64,000 nucleotides of DNA, taken from assembly GCA_949128115.1 (NCBI GenBank), contig OX421965.1, forward strand, positions 49,095,257-49,159,256, written 5' to 3'. Within the stretch, counting starts at the first letter, position 1. The number at the start of each line of letters is the position of its first letter. Of this stretch, positions 45,601 to 56,945 are shown piece after piece. Origin of the DNA: Anaspis maculata. Its lineage: Eukaryota; Arthropoda; Insecta; Coleoptera; Scraptiidae. Position numbers and translations under genes: made by a program. The notes below the pieces were generated by a model, which worked only from the letters and a program-made list of their open reading frames with translations, was not told the origin of the DNA and ran no database searches.

Positions 45601-48080
45601 TGACATCGTCAATACTTTCCAGTGTGTCTAGTCTATGTTAGGTTACCTTAGTACGAAATGTCTAGGTTACAGGTTGAGTTACAGGTTACATATTGTTCCC
45701 GTTTAATTTGCTCATGATGGTAGATATATTCATTCTCCACGGGTTTTCTCCATTGGAATGAACTATGGAAAAATGTATTGTATTGGTATAAATGGTGCCA
45801 CGCTGACTTGATGTTAACGTCTTGACAGCTAATTGTCTATGTATAATGTGACAGTTGTCACCGTCATCAAACGTGAGTTTCTTATTTGAAGTCGATGACG
45901 GATATTGTCTTCACTTGTTAGTGACTGTTCGCTAATGCTCTTAGATTAGAGTCGACTACTGAAGAAAATTATTCCAAAGCGCCAATATTAAAGAGAATGG
46001 AATGAAGTCGCCAGCTACCCAGAGATTCATTGGTCATCCACATCCATCCTTCCGATGCTCTGAAAACTGAATACTACTTCTTCTGGCTTAAACCAAAACA
46101 GCAAGCAAGTCTATGAAGCAGAAGATACAGGGAATGGACAATAAGTTTTATCTTGAGGAAATTCAGCATTAGCTGTAAGACGCACTGATCATTGTAATGC
46201 AGCAACAGCATTAGCGAAGACGCACTAATCAGTAGAAATGATAAACCTATTTCACTATGTAACCTTGAAAATGTTCATTTGCGCATAAATAACGTCACAA
46301 TGACGCTGAGAACTGTTACATTATACATATCATATCCAGACAACTAGCTGCCAATTCATCAGCATCAAGTTAGCATTGTTTAATTCGTACAAACACAACA
46401 CATTTTTCATAACTTAATTTAATTAAAGATGCCGTGAGACTGATTATACCTATCGAGATCCATATTATTAAATTATTATTAAATGACTTTATTAAAATAC
46501 ACTCCAGGTAGAGCGAAGTTCAGGGCTGCCAGATAACATTTAGTTATTTTCGTTCGATCCGGAGGCGCAATTTCAGTCCGAAGATTTGTAGCCGAATGCT
46601 GTAAAAGAGGCCAAGGGCCTGAAATGGCGTGCTCGAGTGTCGTACAACAAAACTGTTGCATTAGATAAGCGAAAATTTGAGTTTCTTGTAGACACTTGAC
46701 ACTAGACTACTTTTGACATGATTTCAATAACAGCAGATACTCAAGTATTAAATTCATCTGATATGCATGATAGAATCAAAAATAACTACTGCTGCCCAAA
46801 ACACCTAAGTATACCCTCAACCAACCTGAACTGCGGGATGATTAGCCAGTAACATCAAGGAAAAATTAATTGCCACGGAAGTTGTATCGTGTCCTTCGAA
46901 CATAAATGTGTCCACCTCTTCCCGAACGCCTTCATTGTCGATGTCGAAGCCTTCTTTTTGCGCTTGCAGCAACAAATCGAGCATTGCCAGGCGTTTTCTT
47001 CCCGAGTAGCCCAGCAAATTGAAGTTTTTCTTCCGCTCCGTGATCACGTTTCTCGAAAAGTTGTGTAATGTTTTGACAGCTGACCTAGCCAGTCTTCCGG
47101 TAGAGCTCAAAAGGAAGGTAGTCCATGGATAAACCCAAGGTCGGAAAATTCGGTAGGCCACTCCTCGGCCGAAATTGTGAATAGCGTCTTTGTATTCCTT
47201 GCTAATGCTCTTGTCAGGGTCCAGTTTGATTCCCATTGAACTTTCTGAAGAGATACCGATAATTTGTAGAGCTAAATTTGTATACCTATAACTACCTTGA
47301 CACTCACATACCTACAATGGAATTGAGAGTGAACTGAATAACTAAAGGTGAAATATTGACGACGGATGATGGCTGGTTGCATTTCTTCGCAATATCATCA
47401 ACAAGCTTTTCAGTTTCGTCATTGAACAAGTTGACAAAATCTTGGAGGATGTTGAAATGAAAGGCAGGCGTGAGAATTTTTCTTCTGGACAGCCATTTAG
47501 GTCCGGTGCTGGTCAGCAACCCGGTGCCTAACCATGGTTGTAAGAAATTGTAGAACAAGCTTTTCTCATTATGTTTTGTGCCCGAAATAATCAGCTTAAA
47601 CAAAAAATTGTTTCAGAGTGGGTTGTTTTATAATCAGACTTGAGATCAAAAGCAAGGTTGGCTGAGTCTTAGTCTCCAAGGGTGAGTCTAGGCCTTGATC
47701 TCTGTCTCTTGAAACTTTGGAATAAAAACAAGATAAAACCCACTCACCTCGATATCGCTAGGATGTTCCAAATTCACATGGCCATACACAAACGACCACA
47801 CTTTACTTATGGGGGCGTATTCCCTGACAATTCTATGTCCGTTGGAAAATACTTCCTCTGAAATTTTTTGGATCATTCAAGAATTTTCAACCAATTCAGT
47901 TAAAATATACAAACCTTCACGAACGAAATAACTGAGCACATTTCCAATTAGAGGGTACCCCTTTGGTCCTGGTATTTTGTGCAAATGATAGAAGAAATTC
48001 GAATACCTTTGATACCAAAGAATCGCTAGTAAACCAACTAGTGCTGAGGTGATGAAACAGAGCCCCAGCCAAAATATCAT
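39684..48080 (-). CDS. CYP4: Cytochrome P450, CYP4 family, complete six-exon gene
   Basis: The exons, in transcript order, are 48080-47915, 47857-47748, 47594-47312, 47244-46826, 41346-41001 and 39850-39684. All introns are GT-AG and phases agree, giving 496 residues, normal for the family. Residues ~4-23 form a membrane anchor, and KIPGPKGYPLIGN follows as the proline hinge. EVDTFMFEGHDTT (about 296-308) is the CYP4 signature in helix I. The ExxR motif is ECLR at 359-362, with PEKFDPDRF after it. FSAGPRNCIG at 433-442 holds the haem-binding Cys440. The end is KFKLRTTT. Enzymes of this family are ER-bound haem monooxygenases acting on fatty acids, hormones or xenobiotics; the substrate here is unknown. 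Intron 4 (5.5 kb) holds MITEs. Start ATG at 48080 puts the anchor first. No damage was seen. Confidence 0.93.
41465..41607. mobile_element. 143-bp Tc1/mariner-type MITE in CYP4 intron 4
   Basis: CAGTGGCGGACTT and AATCGCACCACT at the left are matched in inverted order at the right (AGTGGTGCGATT, AAGTCCGCCACTG). TA flanks both ends. CAGTGGCGGAC is a common Tc1 terminus. There is no coding capacity. Confidence 0.8.
42329..42643. mobile_element. 315-bp foldback MITE in CYP4 intron 4
   Basis: GAGTATTATACT is inverted at the far end. Inner arms (ATTGACCCGTGTTTTTTTAT, CAAAAACCGTATCGTTT) are also mirrored. The superfamily and target duplication are unresolved. A solitary matching end, AGTATAATACTC-like, occurs near 52183. 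Confidence 0.65.
42644..46519. other. Remainder of CYP4 intron 4, no gene recognised
   Basis: This part is AT-rich. Two stretches at about 42740-42920 and 43130-43330 resemble each other (CTCCATCATTTGAGTC, then GATAGCYYAGGC, then ATCTGTTCAC), indicating a diverged ~410-bp tandem repeat. Small open frames show no domain. Confidence 0.4.
46520..46720 (+). repeat. Relative of the 28.4-28.9 kb repeat
   Basis: GGCCTGAAATGGCGTGCTCGA, GTGTCGTACAACAAAA and CTACTTTTGAC segments occur in the same order as at 28430-28540. It is located in CYP4 intron 4. Confidence 0.45.
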
Positions 48081-48120
48081 GGTGCTCAGCTATTTGCGTA
48101 GACCAGCAATTGCGCTGGCT

Positions 48121-48152
48121 TGACTGAAAACTAAAATACTGGCTGCGTATAA
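48121..48152 (-). promoter_or_regulatory. Candidate core promoter of the CYP4 gene
   Basis: On the minus strand TTATACG (48152-48146) lies about 27 bases before TCAGTCA (48127-48121), which fits the arthropod initiator TCAGT. The 5' leader to the ATG at 48080 would be about 45 bases. The TATA match is imperfect. Confidence 0.4.
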
Positions 48153-48946
48153 GAGCAGGCCAAGAGAAATAATATACTTATTTAATTAAACGGTATAGGT
48201 TCACGGAGATGTATCTTCAACCAGATGCGATAATTGCGATAAAGAAAAAAGTTTGATAAATTTAATCAGCTATGAGAACCCAAATTGTATGAATTCATTT
48301 ATTGTTTGTGTTCGAAAAATAGCACAATTGCCCGCTATCATCCGGGTTATTTTGGTATTTTTTTTATCGATATCTATCTTTGTCGCGGTGAGCAGCATTT
48401 ATGAATAATATCATTTTTTTACTACTAGCCATGAAGTACGTTATTTAACATGTTTCTTAATCGCTATGTTGATTTTCTAGTAACAAAATCCTATGGAAAT
48501 CACAGCTGATGCGCCTTATACCAGCCATTTGACCTGGCGCCTCAGCTATAATAACAATACTTTCTTAAGTGAAGCCCACCGCACTTAATTTGCGGCATGA
48601 ATTGACATGAAGAATCAATAAATGCAAGTTGTATCGGACTAGATGCGTCTTCAAGTCGGGAGATGGTTAAAAGAGGGCGCTAGGGATTTGATTTCTACGT
48701 GAGAATGGCGAGAAGGCTAAAAAACGATTTTAATATGGTCTCATCGAGGAACTTGCCTGAACTGCACACTGCAATGCGGTAGGTACGGTATAGACCGCGC
48801 CGTAGGGATAATTTGACCCGCGCTTCGCAATGATACAATCCCGTACACCATGTCTATTATTATTCTGATAGGTGTAGGGACACTGCCGTCTGCGTTCTTG
48901 AATTTTGCTCATATTATACTGGTAGTTCGTTGGAAGAGTAAGTGCT
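48153..48946. other. Upstream region of the CYP4 gene
   Basis: No element with clear ends or other gene was recognised. Regulatory sites may lie here but cannot be identified by eye. Confidence 0.3.
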
Positions 48947-49826
48947 CGCGAAGTGCCACATGATCGCAATTTTCTCGAGTTTCGTAAGAGTCTCAAAAAG
49001 CTCCAAAAAAAGTTAATAACTGAAGCAAAAACCCTCTATAATGATAAAAAAATAGCGTCATCCTCAAATATTCAGAAAGCCTCTTGGAAAGTAATTAACC
49101 AACTCAGACAGGAAAAGAAAAAAACTTGTATCCCCAAGACAATTCAGCACTATGACACGGGATGTTCCATAACTGATCCGAAATCAGTCGCCGACGGGTT
49201 TAACTCCTACTTCATTGATTCGATCAAATCTATTGCTGACGAATGTAAACTGGGGAATGACGCTTCTCAGGGCGCAGCCAGTCAACTCAATTCAATGTTC
49301 TTAACACCGATGACAGTCAATGAAATGTTTAACATTATAGGATTGGTCTGCCGGAAGTCATCATCGGGGCATGATAATATTCCGTGCGACTTGTTAGGGA
49401 GTGTTAGGGATTTTTTAGTTACTCCATTGACTTACTTGCTTAACGTGTCTTTCGAAAGTGGAATTTTTCCTGAACAACTCAAAAAAGCTGTAGTGGTTCC
49501 CATCCACAAAAAGGGTGATCAGCATAAAATGGAAAATTATAGACCGGTGGCTCTATTGTCGGTCTTTTCGAAAATTTTTGAAAAAGCATATCACAGTAGA
49601 CTGTCTGAATATCTCGATAAAAACAAAATTCTGTCAGAGGAGCAGTCCGGTTTTGTAAAGGGGGGTTGCACTGAGGACGCGATTCTGACATCATACAGTA
49701 AAATATTGGAAGCTCTAGACAGTAAATGTAAGGCCCTCGCTCTCTACTTCGATCTTTCGCGCGCTTTCGACACTATAAACCACGATCTTTTATGTCAGAA
49801 ATTGGAGCGTTACGGGATTAGAGGTC
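48947..49826 (+). pseudogene. LINE reverse transcriptase fragment
   Basis: One plus-strand frame covers the region before and into the RT palm: ASWKVINQLRQEKKK, a linker, SSSGHDNIPCDLL, VVVPIHKKGDQHKMENYRPV, EEQSGFVKGGCTEDAIL and FDLSRAFDTINHDLL. It stops matching after ERYGIRG at about 49826, before the catalytic FADD. The endonuclease and 3' end are absent, so both ends are truncated. The frame is otherwise intact, so the fragment is not old. It lies close to the 5' side of the CYP4 gene in opposite orientation. Confidence 0.85.
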
Positions 49827-51079
49827 AGTTTTTTTTACTGCATGAACTTCTTTGTCGCTCTCTGTCTGGAATCTGAACGCAACTATGCAATTTTTGACAA
49901 CTAATCATTGAAGAGCACTCTCCACTGAACCTATATCATAAAAAGTTCAGAGACTTTTGCTTTCAGGCTATTCTCAGTGAGGGATCAAGTAAGGGTGAGA
50001 GACTCAATATTTTGTATTTTTCATAAAAAAAAACGACACAAATTTTGTTCAAATAGCTTTTAAGAACAAACCTCTAAATTGATGATGGTGAAACTTGGTA
50101 GGCTACCTCAAAGTACATCAAGGTTTATAACGCGTAACATATTTCACCATTCCAGATGTTGCAAATGCCATCATGGGCACCAAAGCTTTGAAGAACCCAA
50201 AAATACGTGAATGACAATTATTTCCCGCCGAAGATGTCACTAAATTATGATGAGGAGGTTGTTTTTGCGATGCAATGATTTCATGTTACCATTATTTTAA
50301 TAATCAATCACTTTTTCAACGATGCCTCACAGGGCAGATTCAAGATGGTGCTCAAGAGGAAAAAAAAGTTGGCAATCGTATTTCTGGAAATAATTGGCTT
50401 AGAAATTGGCTACCCAGCTCATATCATTCCTAACATTACTTTTTGTAGAAATACCAAGTATTGTGTCAATATCTCCAAGAATTACTTATTTATGGAAAAA
50501 AGAGTGTTCTTGTTTTTTTTTCTGGTTTTCCTCTACATTTCAAAGACGGTTCAAGGTAATCAAGAACAGTTTGCTATGACTTCATAAGCATAAAATAGTT
50601 AATGTATGTGGTGAGAGACTCGTCTCCACATGTTTCGGTTAATTAAATATAATTTTTCAACTTTTTTTTTCTGTATCACCCTGTATACGCCGCCGGCATA
50701 GATGGCGCTGATGGCTACCTTTCCGGATCGGAAGAGTACGATGCAAAGGACATTTCCACCAAGTGGCATCTTTTGATCAAAAAATGCAAGGTACTTTCAA
50801 CTAGCATCCGGACTATTATGGGGTATCGCTCGGCCTATGTCTGTAAGTCTAGACCGCTGTGTCAGATTTGGCCCCTTTCGAGGTGTGCCGATTTCTGGGA
50901 TGAAACTTGGCCCTGTTCATGGGTGAATCCTGTGCTCCTCCAGGTTAAGACTTGGTCCCCTTTATGGGTGAGTTCTGCCCTCGTTCAGTTGAGACTTGAC
51001 CTTGGAGATTGGAATGCCTGTAGGAGTCGGTACGCTATAATTTCGTGCACTTCTGAGTGAAGCAATGCCGTTTAATACA
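49827..51079. other. Unassigned sequence
   Basis: A frame at 50345-50587 has a hydrophobic stretch but no known motif, and its context is repeats. Nothing else was supported. Confidence 0.3.
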
Positions 51080-52830
51080 AGTACTGTCCAGACCATTCCA
51101 AGAGATTTGATCCGTCGGGGCACGAAAAATTTCCCTTAGGGGGCACTCTAGGGGGGTTCAAAGTTGGGCTCCTAAATGTTCAACAAATGACCTTATTCGG
51201 TATTGATCCAATTTTCAAGCCTCAAATGTGATTCATCAAGTCGGTTGAGGTTGACAATGGCTATTTGAGAGAAAAAAAACGAAAAGGGGGGCGAGGGGAA
51301 GGGGAATTTTTGAAAAATACCATGCACGCTCTTTTTGTTAAATTTTGAGGTGTCAGTTACAATTCCATCGAAGAAGCAACGTTTTGAATTATTGAATAAA
51401 ATATAATGGGTAAAACTGGATCGTCAAGCCAGTCAAAATTTCCATCAGGAGCAAATGTAGAGGTCTACTTCTTCAGCGGTATTTTAGTCGATACACAAAA
51501 ATCGCGTGAAACTTGGTACTCATTTGGTACACACATTCCTCAAACCATTCTGAGCTGTTTGATATGCAAACCACGCAAAATTTTCATCGGGGGGGGGGGG
51601 GTATTTCAGGGGGCGTCAAAGTTTAGCCCCAAAATGTTCAATAAATAACTTTATTTGACACTGATCAAATTCTTCAGCGTCAAGTGTGATCATGTTGAGT
51701 CTTCTGAAGTTGACGATGTTGTTATTTGGAACAAAAACCAAAAAATGGGGGTATTGGGGGGTGTTTCTTAAAAAGTGTCAAAAATGCCATGCACTCCCTT
51801 TCAGACCAATTTTGAGGTGCCACTCACTATTCCAACGATCAAAAATCGATGTGAAATATTGAATCAAATTTGTCAGGTGCAACTGGCTTGTCGGGACAAT
51901 CAAAACTTCCACCTGGGGCTGATTTGAAGGCCCGCTTTTTACCACCCCGTTGATAGCTTCCTTGAATATTTGACCTTATGCCCAGAATCCCAGATGATCA
52001 AACTTCATGATGCTGCTCTTTGGAACGAATAGAGATCATTACTGAATGAAAAAGATGCTCTAAAGGGGGGAAATTACCAACTATTTTTGAAATAATCATT
52101 ACCTGCAAGGTATCGCTTTTGACTTATTTCAGAGTACTCATCGCGATTCCAATAATGTCACATTTTTTCATTGTAGGTATAATACTCTATATTCATTTTA
52201 AAAGACCGCATCACGACGTTTGACGGTACAGGTTGGCCATATCATCATATTAGTTCAGTCACAGGCATGAGTCTGAATACTAGAGTAGCTATCAACGGGG
52301 TAGTGAGAAGCGGACCTTTAAATCAGCCCCCAATGGAAGTTTTGTTTGGCCCGACAAGCCAGTTGCACCTGTCAAGTATGATTCAATATTTCACATCGAT
52401 TTTTGATCGTTGGAATCGTAAGCGAAACCTCAAAATTGGTCTCAAAGGGAGTGCATGGCATTTTTGACACTTTTCAAAAACCACCCACTCTTATCCCCAT
52501 TTTCTGGTTTTTGTTTCAAATAACCACATCATCAACTTCAGAGGACTCGACATGATCACATTTGAGGCTCAAGAATTCAATCCGTGTCAAATAAAGTTAT
52601 TTATTGAACACTCGATTGAACATTTTGGGGCCAAACTTTGACGCCCCCTGAATCACCCTCGGTTGAAAATTTTGCGTGGTTTGACATATCAAACAGCTCA
52701 GAACGATCTGAGCCAAATGACATTGCGTCACTCCACGTTTCCACTTCCACGTTCACGCGATTTTAGTGTATCGACTAAAATACTGCTGAAGAAGTAGACC
52801 TCTACATCTGCTCCTGATGTCAATATTTTT
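51080..52830. repeat. Three-copy ~470-bp repeat, third copy inverted
   Basis: The order CAAAGTTGGGCTCCTAAATG, CCATGCACGCTC, TTTTGAGGTGTCAG at 51150-51360 recurs at about 51615-51820 and again inverted at 52290-52640. The block AGAGGTCTACTTCTTCAGC to GCGTGGTTTG/CAAACCACGC at 51450-51580 is mirrored at 52670-52810. The inversion axis is near 52120. A 13-base G run lies near 51590. Non-coding. Confidence 0.75.
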
Positions 52831-53215
52831 TTCCTGCGCTCACTAGTTTTTGAGATATGACAGTTAACTTCATTTTTCCTTATGGACACCATATCATTTA
52901 TCCACCCTATAGAACTTACCTTTTCTTTCTCTTTACAAAAATATAAAACACTTGTAGCATTTCTGTCAAAATAACCTGTAAAGATTAGAAAAACTTTTTA
53001 TGAGGCGAAAAAATCAAGTTACCGCTTCGGTTGCCATGCTCTCGTGGCATATAATCATATAAACAATGGCATTTGGTTGCTATGGTCTGTTGATTTTGGA
53101 AAAAGTTGAGTTACATGCCGTTTGTGTGTATTTCATAATGATAATAAATAACAATAAAACAAATACAAAATCAAGTATAACACTGAATAACATAGCAATA
53201 GCAATAAACAAAGTG
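52831..53215 (+). repeat. ~390-bp dispersed repeat (copy 1)
   Basis: Runs from CTGCGCTCACTAGTTTTTGAG to CATAGCAATAGCAATAAAC. It recurs directly at 54090-54446 and inverted at 58105-58490. Confidence 0.85.
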
Positions 53216-53243
53216 AATATCCTCTCACGTGCGTGAGTCGCAA

Positions 53244-53701
53244 TAGCGCATTTCCTTAGTGCAGATCTGTCATTGTAGAAATGAAGTCCGGCTTGAAAAT
53301 AAAATCACCTCGTCAGGTACGCCCGAAGGGCGGTAAGTAACCTGCGGCCCTACTACCAGTTTTTGTTTCGACAACCACTCTTGAACATGAGAAAGCTGTG
53401 TACATGGACCTTCGAAGTACGCCTGAGGGGCGGTGATCTCCGATCTCACCACCGATTTTTTATTCGACAACTTTTTGGAAAAAAACATGAGAACCATAAT
53501 TATTCTTGAATAACGATTCTTGGAAGAAAGGGTACAATCATCAGGTATAGGTATTCTTGCTTTTTGCATCAATTTTTTACTTCATATCTCGATTGCAAAA
53601 ACTGGTAGTCCGTCTTCAGTTTCGACAGTGCGGCAGCACCGACGGTTATGCCTTATATCTTTCACCCGACAGCAAAGATGCATTCGCAAAGATGAATCAC
53701 T
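53244..53701 (+). repeat. Start of a TAGCGC-ended repeat (copy C)
   Basis: CTCACGTGCGTGAG followed by TAGCGCATTTCCTTAG and GAAATGAAGTCCGGCTTGAAAA matches the left end of copy B. A CAGA tract and AGCGTCATTTTCTCACGAAAATGCG at 58976-59054 would be its right end, with nested repeats between. Confidence 0.5.
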
Positions 53702-53795
53702 GCGTGGTATATGATATTTTTGGTTGGTATATTTTTGGCATGGCATATTTTTGCGTGGTATATTCATGGCGTGGTATATTTTTGACGTGGTATAC
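53702..53795 (+). repeat. GGTATATTTTTGGC minisatellite (copy 1)
   Basis: About five imperfect 16-18-bp units of GTGGTATATTTTTGGC lie left of ATACAGGTGTCCCG. The same unit array recurs at 58761-58967. Confidence 0.75.
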
Positions 53796-54591
53796 AGGTG
53801 TCCCGTTTTTCAAAGCTCACTATTGGTATCTCGGAAACGGTAAGAGATACAAAGTCGGTTAAATTAGAAAAAAGTTGCGCAATTTTATGGCTATCTCAAA
53901 AATGTCAAAATATCCAAAATATCTTTGGTCATCTCTGAAATATCCCAAAAAAAACTGAAAAACGCCGAATTCAAAAATTTCAAATCACTTCTTTATTATG
54001 ACAGCTATCAATTTGCAAATTGGTATCCTATTATTTTTGAAGGTCTTTGATCGACTGACGTTGATAGTTTTTTTCTGCGCTCACTAGTTTTTGAGATATG
54101 CCAGTTAACTTAATTTGTTCTTATTGACACCATATCATTTATTTACTCTATAAAATTGATCTTTTGTTTCTCTTTACAAAAATATAGAACACTTGTAGCA
54201 TTTTTGTCAAAATAACCTGAAAAAATCGAGAATACCATTTTTGGGCCGATAAATCTAGTTACCGGTTTGGTTGCTATGCTCTCGTGGTATAATAACAATG
54301 GCATTTGGTTGTCATGGTCGGTTGATTTTGAAAAAAATTCAGTTCCATTCCGTTTTTATGTATTTGATAATGATAATAAATAACAATAAAACAAATTTAA
54401 AACCAAGTATAACACAAAATAACATCGCAATAGCAATAAACATTTATAATTTACAATTACTCGAAATTGAGTCCACTTTGCGGGGAACGCTCAAAAATCA
54501 AATTTATGATTTATGACAGATCATCCCAAAGCAATCAAGAGCTGGAAGCAAGGAGTTGATGATGCGTTTCAGACTTAACAGTTTCAGTCAA

Positions 54592-55514
54592 TAGACCGGA
54601 GAAGTGATGACGTCAAAACATGGCAACATGGCCGGCGGTTGACATTTTCTGGAGGCCAACGTCACATGAACGTGACGTTTCTATGTTTGGTTGTGTTTGA
54701 CATGACATTTTCTGGAGGTTCACAACAAAAGTCACAAAAGTCAGTGCAAAATGGCAGTGAGCATTGCTGAAATTGCCAGCCTAAGAGACAGCCAGCGTCA
54801 TACAGGCGGACTTGGTTGCAAAAAGGCCAGACATAGCCCAACAGAGAGCTGCGCAAAGCTGCACTCAGAATCACCAGTGCCTACAGAACGGTTCCGCATG
54901 ATGCAGCACGAGCGCTCTCGGGTATCCCACCCTTCGCCCTGATGCTTGCGATTAGAGGAAACAAGCCTAGGAGTGCCCACAAGCAAACCAGAAAGCAGAA
55001 ACAAAGCCAGAGAGCAGTTCGTCGAGCAGTGGCAACGGCAGTGGAACGCCTTGGTTCAAAGTTGGATGAAAGAAATACTGGGGAGCCTCAAAAGCCTCAG
55101 CGTCAGGACAACGCGGAACATGCTCGTTTTCATTGTAACGGTCCATCAAGGCAGCAAGAAGACCTCGAAGAAAAACTGGGCAGGAGAATCGCCGTCGACA
55201 ATCTCGTTCATGAGATGCTCAGAGGCAAAGAGCAATGGATCGCAGTTTATAGTTAGCAGTTTTTAGTTTATAGCAATATAGTTTGATTTCCTCCACCTGA
55301 TATAGCCCAAAATATGAATCTTTTTTGTTATATCCATTTCCGTTATTTACCTTCGCAAAAATTTGACAAACACATGACAAATACAAACAGAGAAACGTCA
55401 AGTGCATGCCACGTGCCGAGCATCCCACGGTCATGTCACGTTTGACGTTGGCCTCCAGAAAATGTCAACCGCCGACCATGTTGCCATGTTGTGACGTCAC
55501 ACTTCTTCGGTCTA
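54592..55514 (+). mobile_element. TIR element with captured LINE fragment (copy 1)
   Basis: Inverted ends TAGACCGGAGAAGTGATGAC and GTGACGTCACACTTCTTCGG, each next to a shared inner repeat (TGGCAACATGGCCGGCGGTT; TTGACATTTTCTGGAGGCCA), bound a 923-bp unit abutting copy 2 at TCTA/TAGA. The interior holds the 3' coding end of an R1-like LINE. Relative to copy 2 it lacks about 8 bases near 54842, which breaks the frame. No transposase was seen. TA at the ends suggests a Tc1/mariner-type target. Confidence 0.78.
54760..55253 (+). pseudogene. R1-like LINE RT C-terminal fragment (copy 1)
   Basis: LALRIRGNKPR-type text here reads MLAIRGNKPRSAHKQTRKQK, then WNALVQSWMKEI in an adjacent frame and DLEEKLGRRIAVDNLVHEML, then EQWIAVYS and a stop. 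It matches copy 2 closely but carries the upstream frameshift described for the host element. Confidence 0.7.
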
Positions 55515-55696
55515 TAGACCGGAGAAGTGATGACGTCACAACATGGCAACATGGCCGGCGGTTGACATTTTCTGGAGGCCAACGTCACATGAACGTGACG
55601 TTTCTATGTTTGGTTGTGTTTGGCATGACATTTTCTGGAGGTTCACAACAAAAGTCACAAAAGTCAGTGCAAAATGGCAGTGAGCATTGCTGAAAT

Positions 55697-56453
55697 GGGG
55701 TGTTTTCTCTGCAGTTGTCAAGTTGTCAAGTAGATGGCAGCAGGGGCCAACCCGGGTTATTTTCCCACTACTTTTTGAACGGTTCTCTCATGGAGGGGGT
55801 TTTCCTTTTGACTTTGGTGTCTGCCTGCCGGGTCGGCTGTCATGTCAAGTCAAGAATGAATGTGTGTCGTCAGAGGTGAGGAAGGAATTAGATGGAAAAA
55901 ACTACGTACACTTGGCTTTCAGAGTAGAGGTCTTTAGTATAGATGTTTTTGAAGAAGAGCATAATTGTATTCTTGAACATGGACAGAGGGGCACACGGCA
56001 CGGTGGCAGGTAGGTTGCAATAGGTTTCAAATCGGCCGGCGCCGGCGTGCCCGCGAACTGCTCTTCGAGTGCTGTCTCCCGGACGGTCCCTCTGGCAAAC
56101 ATTTACACGGTCATTGGGCCCTTTCAGCCCTCGAAAATCACCAAAACCGACCAGTACAACCCCACGTTCAATATTTTTTTTCAGCAAATGTCAGTCATAT
56201 GGTCGTTGCTGTCATCTTCATTGTTGGAGTGATCAGTGGCAGGTGACAAAGTGCTGGTGTAGCACGTGTAGCATGATGCTGCTAGGCAATATAGCGTTAC
56301 GCATACACATCCCTGACAGACACACAAACGGGCTGAAGAGATACGAGATACCAACATGGAGCAGGTAGGCTTACCAACCAACAGTAACCTAGTGATAAAC
56401 CCGGGTTGGCCCCTGCTGCCATCTATCGTCTTCTTCAGTGGCGAAACACCCCA
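55697..56453. mobile_element. Nested 757-bp TIR element
   Basis: GGGGTGTTTTC at the left and GAAACACCCC at the right are inverted, and a second inner pair (GATGGCAGCAGGGGCCAACC) is also mirrored. Comparison with copy 1, where the site reads GCTGAAATTGCCAGCC, shows insertion at AT with either a 2-bp AT duplication or none. The middle is GC-richer than its host, with a small frame (56-65 codons at 55790-56010) that has no recognised domain. Confidence 0.7.
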
Positions 56454-56492
56454 TTGCCAGCCTAAGAGAGAGCCAGCGTCATACAGGCGGAC

Positions 56493-56945
56493 TTGGTTGC
56501 AAAAAGGCCAGACATAGCCCAACTCATTGACAGAGTGCTGCGCAAAGCTGCACTCAGAATCACCAGTGCCTACAGAACGGTTCCGCATGATGCAGCACGA
56601 GCGCTCTCGGGTATCCCGCCCTTCGCCCTGATGCTTGCGATTAGAGGAAACAAGCCTAGGAATGCCCACCAGCAAACCAGAAAGCAGAAACAAGGCCAGA
56701 GAGCAGTTTGTCGAGCAGTGGCAACGGCAGTGGAACGCCTTGATTCAAAGTTGGATGAAAGAAATACTGGGGAGCCTCAAAAGCCTCAGCGTCAGGACAA
56801 CGCGGAACACGCTCGTTTTCATTGTAACGGTCCATCAAGGCAGCGAGAAGACCTCGAAGAAAAACTGGGCAGGAGAATCGCCGTCGACAATCTCGTTTAT
56901 GAGATGCTCAGAAGCAAAGAGCAATGGATCGCAGTTTATAGTTAG
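56493..56945 (+). CDS. R1-like LINE RT C-terminal fragment (copy 2), open frame
   Basis: A 150-codon frame reads LIDRVLRKAALRITSAYRTV and HDAARALSGIPPFALMLAIR, the thumb/connection motif of R1-clade LINEs (ITSAYRT, then GIPP). DLEEKLGRRIAVDNLVYEML and EQWIAVYS then a stop follow. It is enclosed by the element's inverted repeats, so the TIR element carries it. It lacks catalytic residues, so a replicative function is unlikely. Whether it is expressed is unknown. Confidence 0.7.
   Translation: MVAKRPDIAQLIDRVLRKAALRITSAYRTVPHDAARALSGIPPFALMLAIRGNKPRNAHQQTRKQKQGQRAVCRAVATAVERLDSKLDERNTGEPQKPQRQDNAEHARFHCNGPSRQREDLEEKLGRRIAVDNLVYEMLRSKEQWIAVYS

Noticed and set aside
44987..45603. Two plus-strand frames of about 97 codons in CYP4 intron 4
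   Set aside because: Motif-free, within an intron, no evidence of exons.
50345..50587. Small secreted or membrane protein
   Set aside because: A hydrophobic run exists, but there is no start context, splice support or known motif, and the area is repeat-rich.
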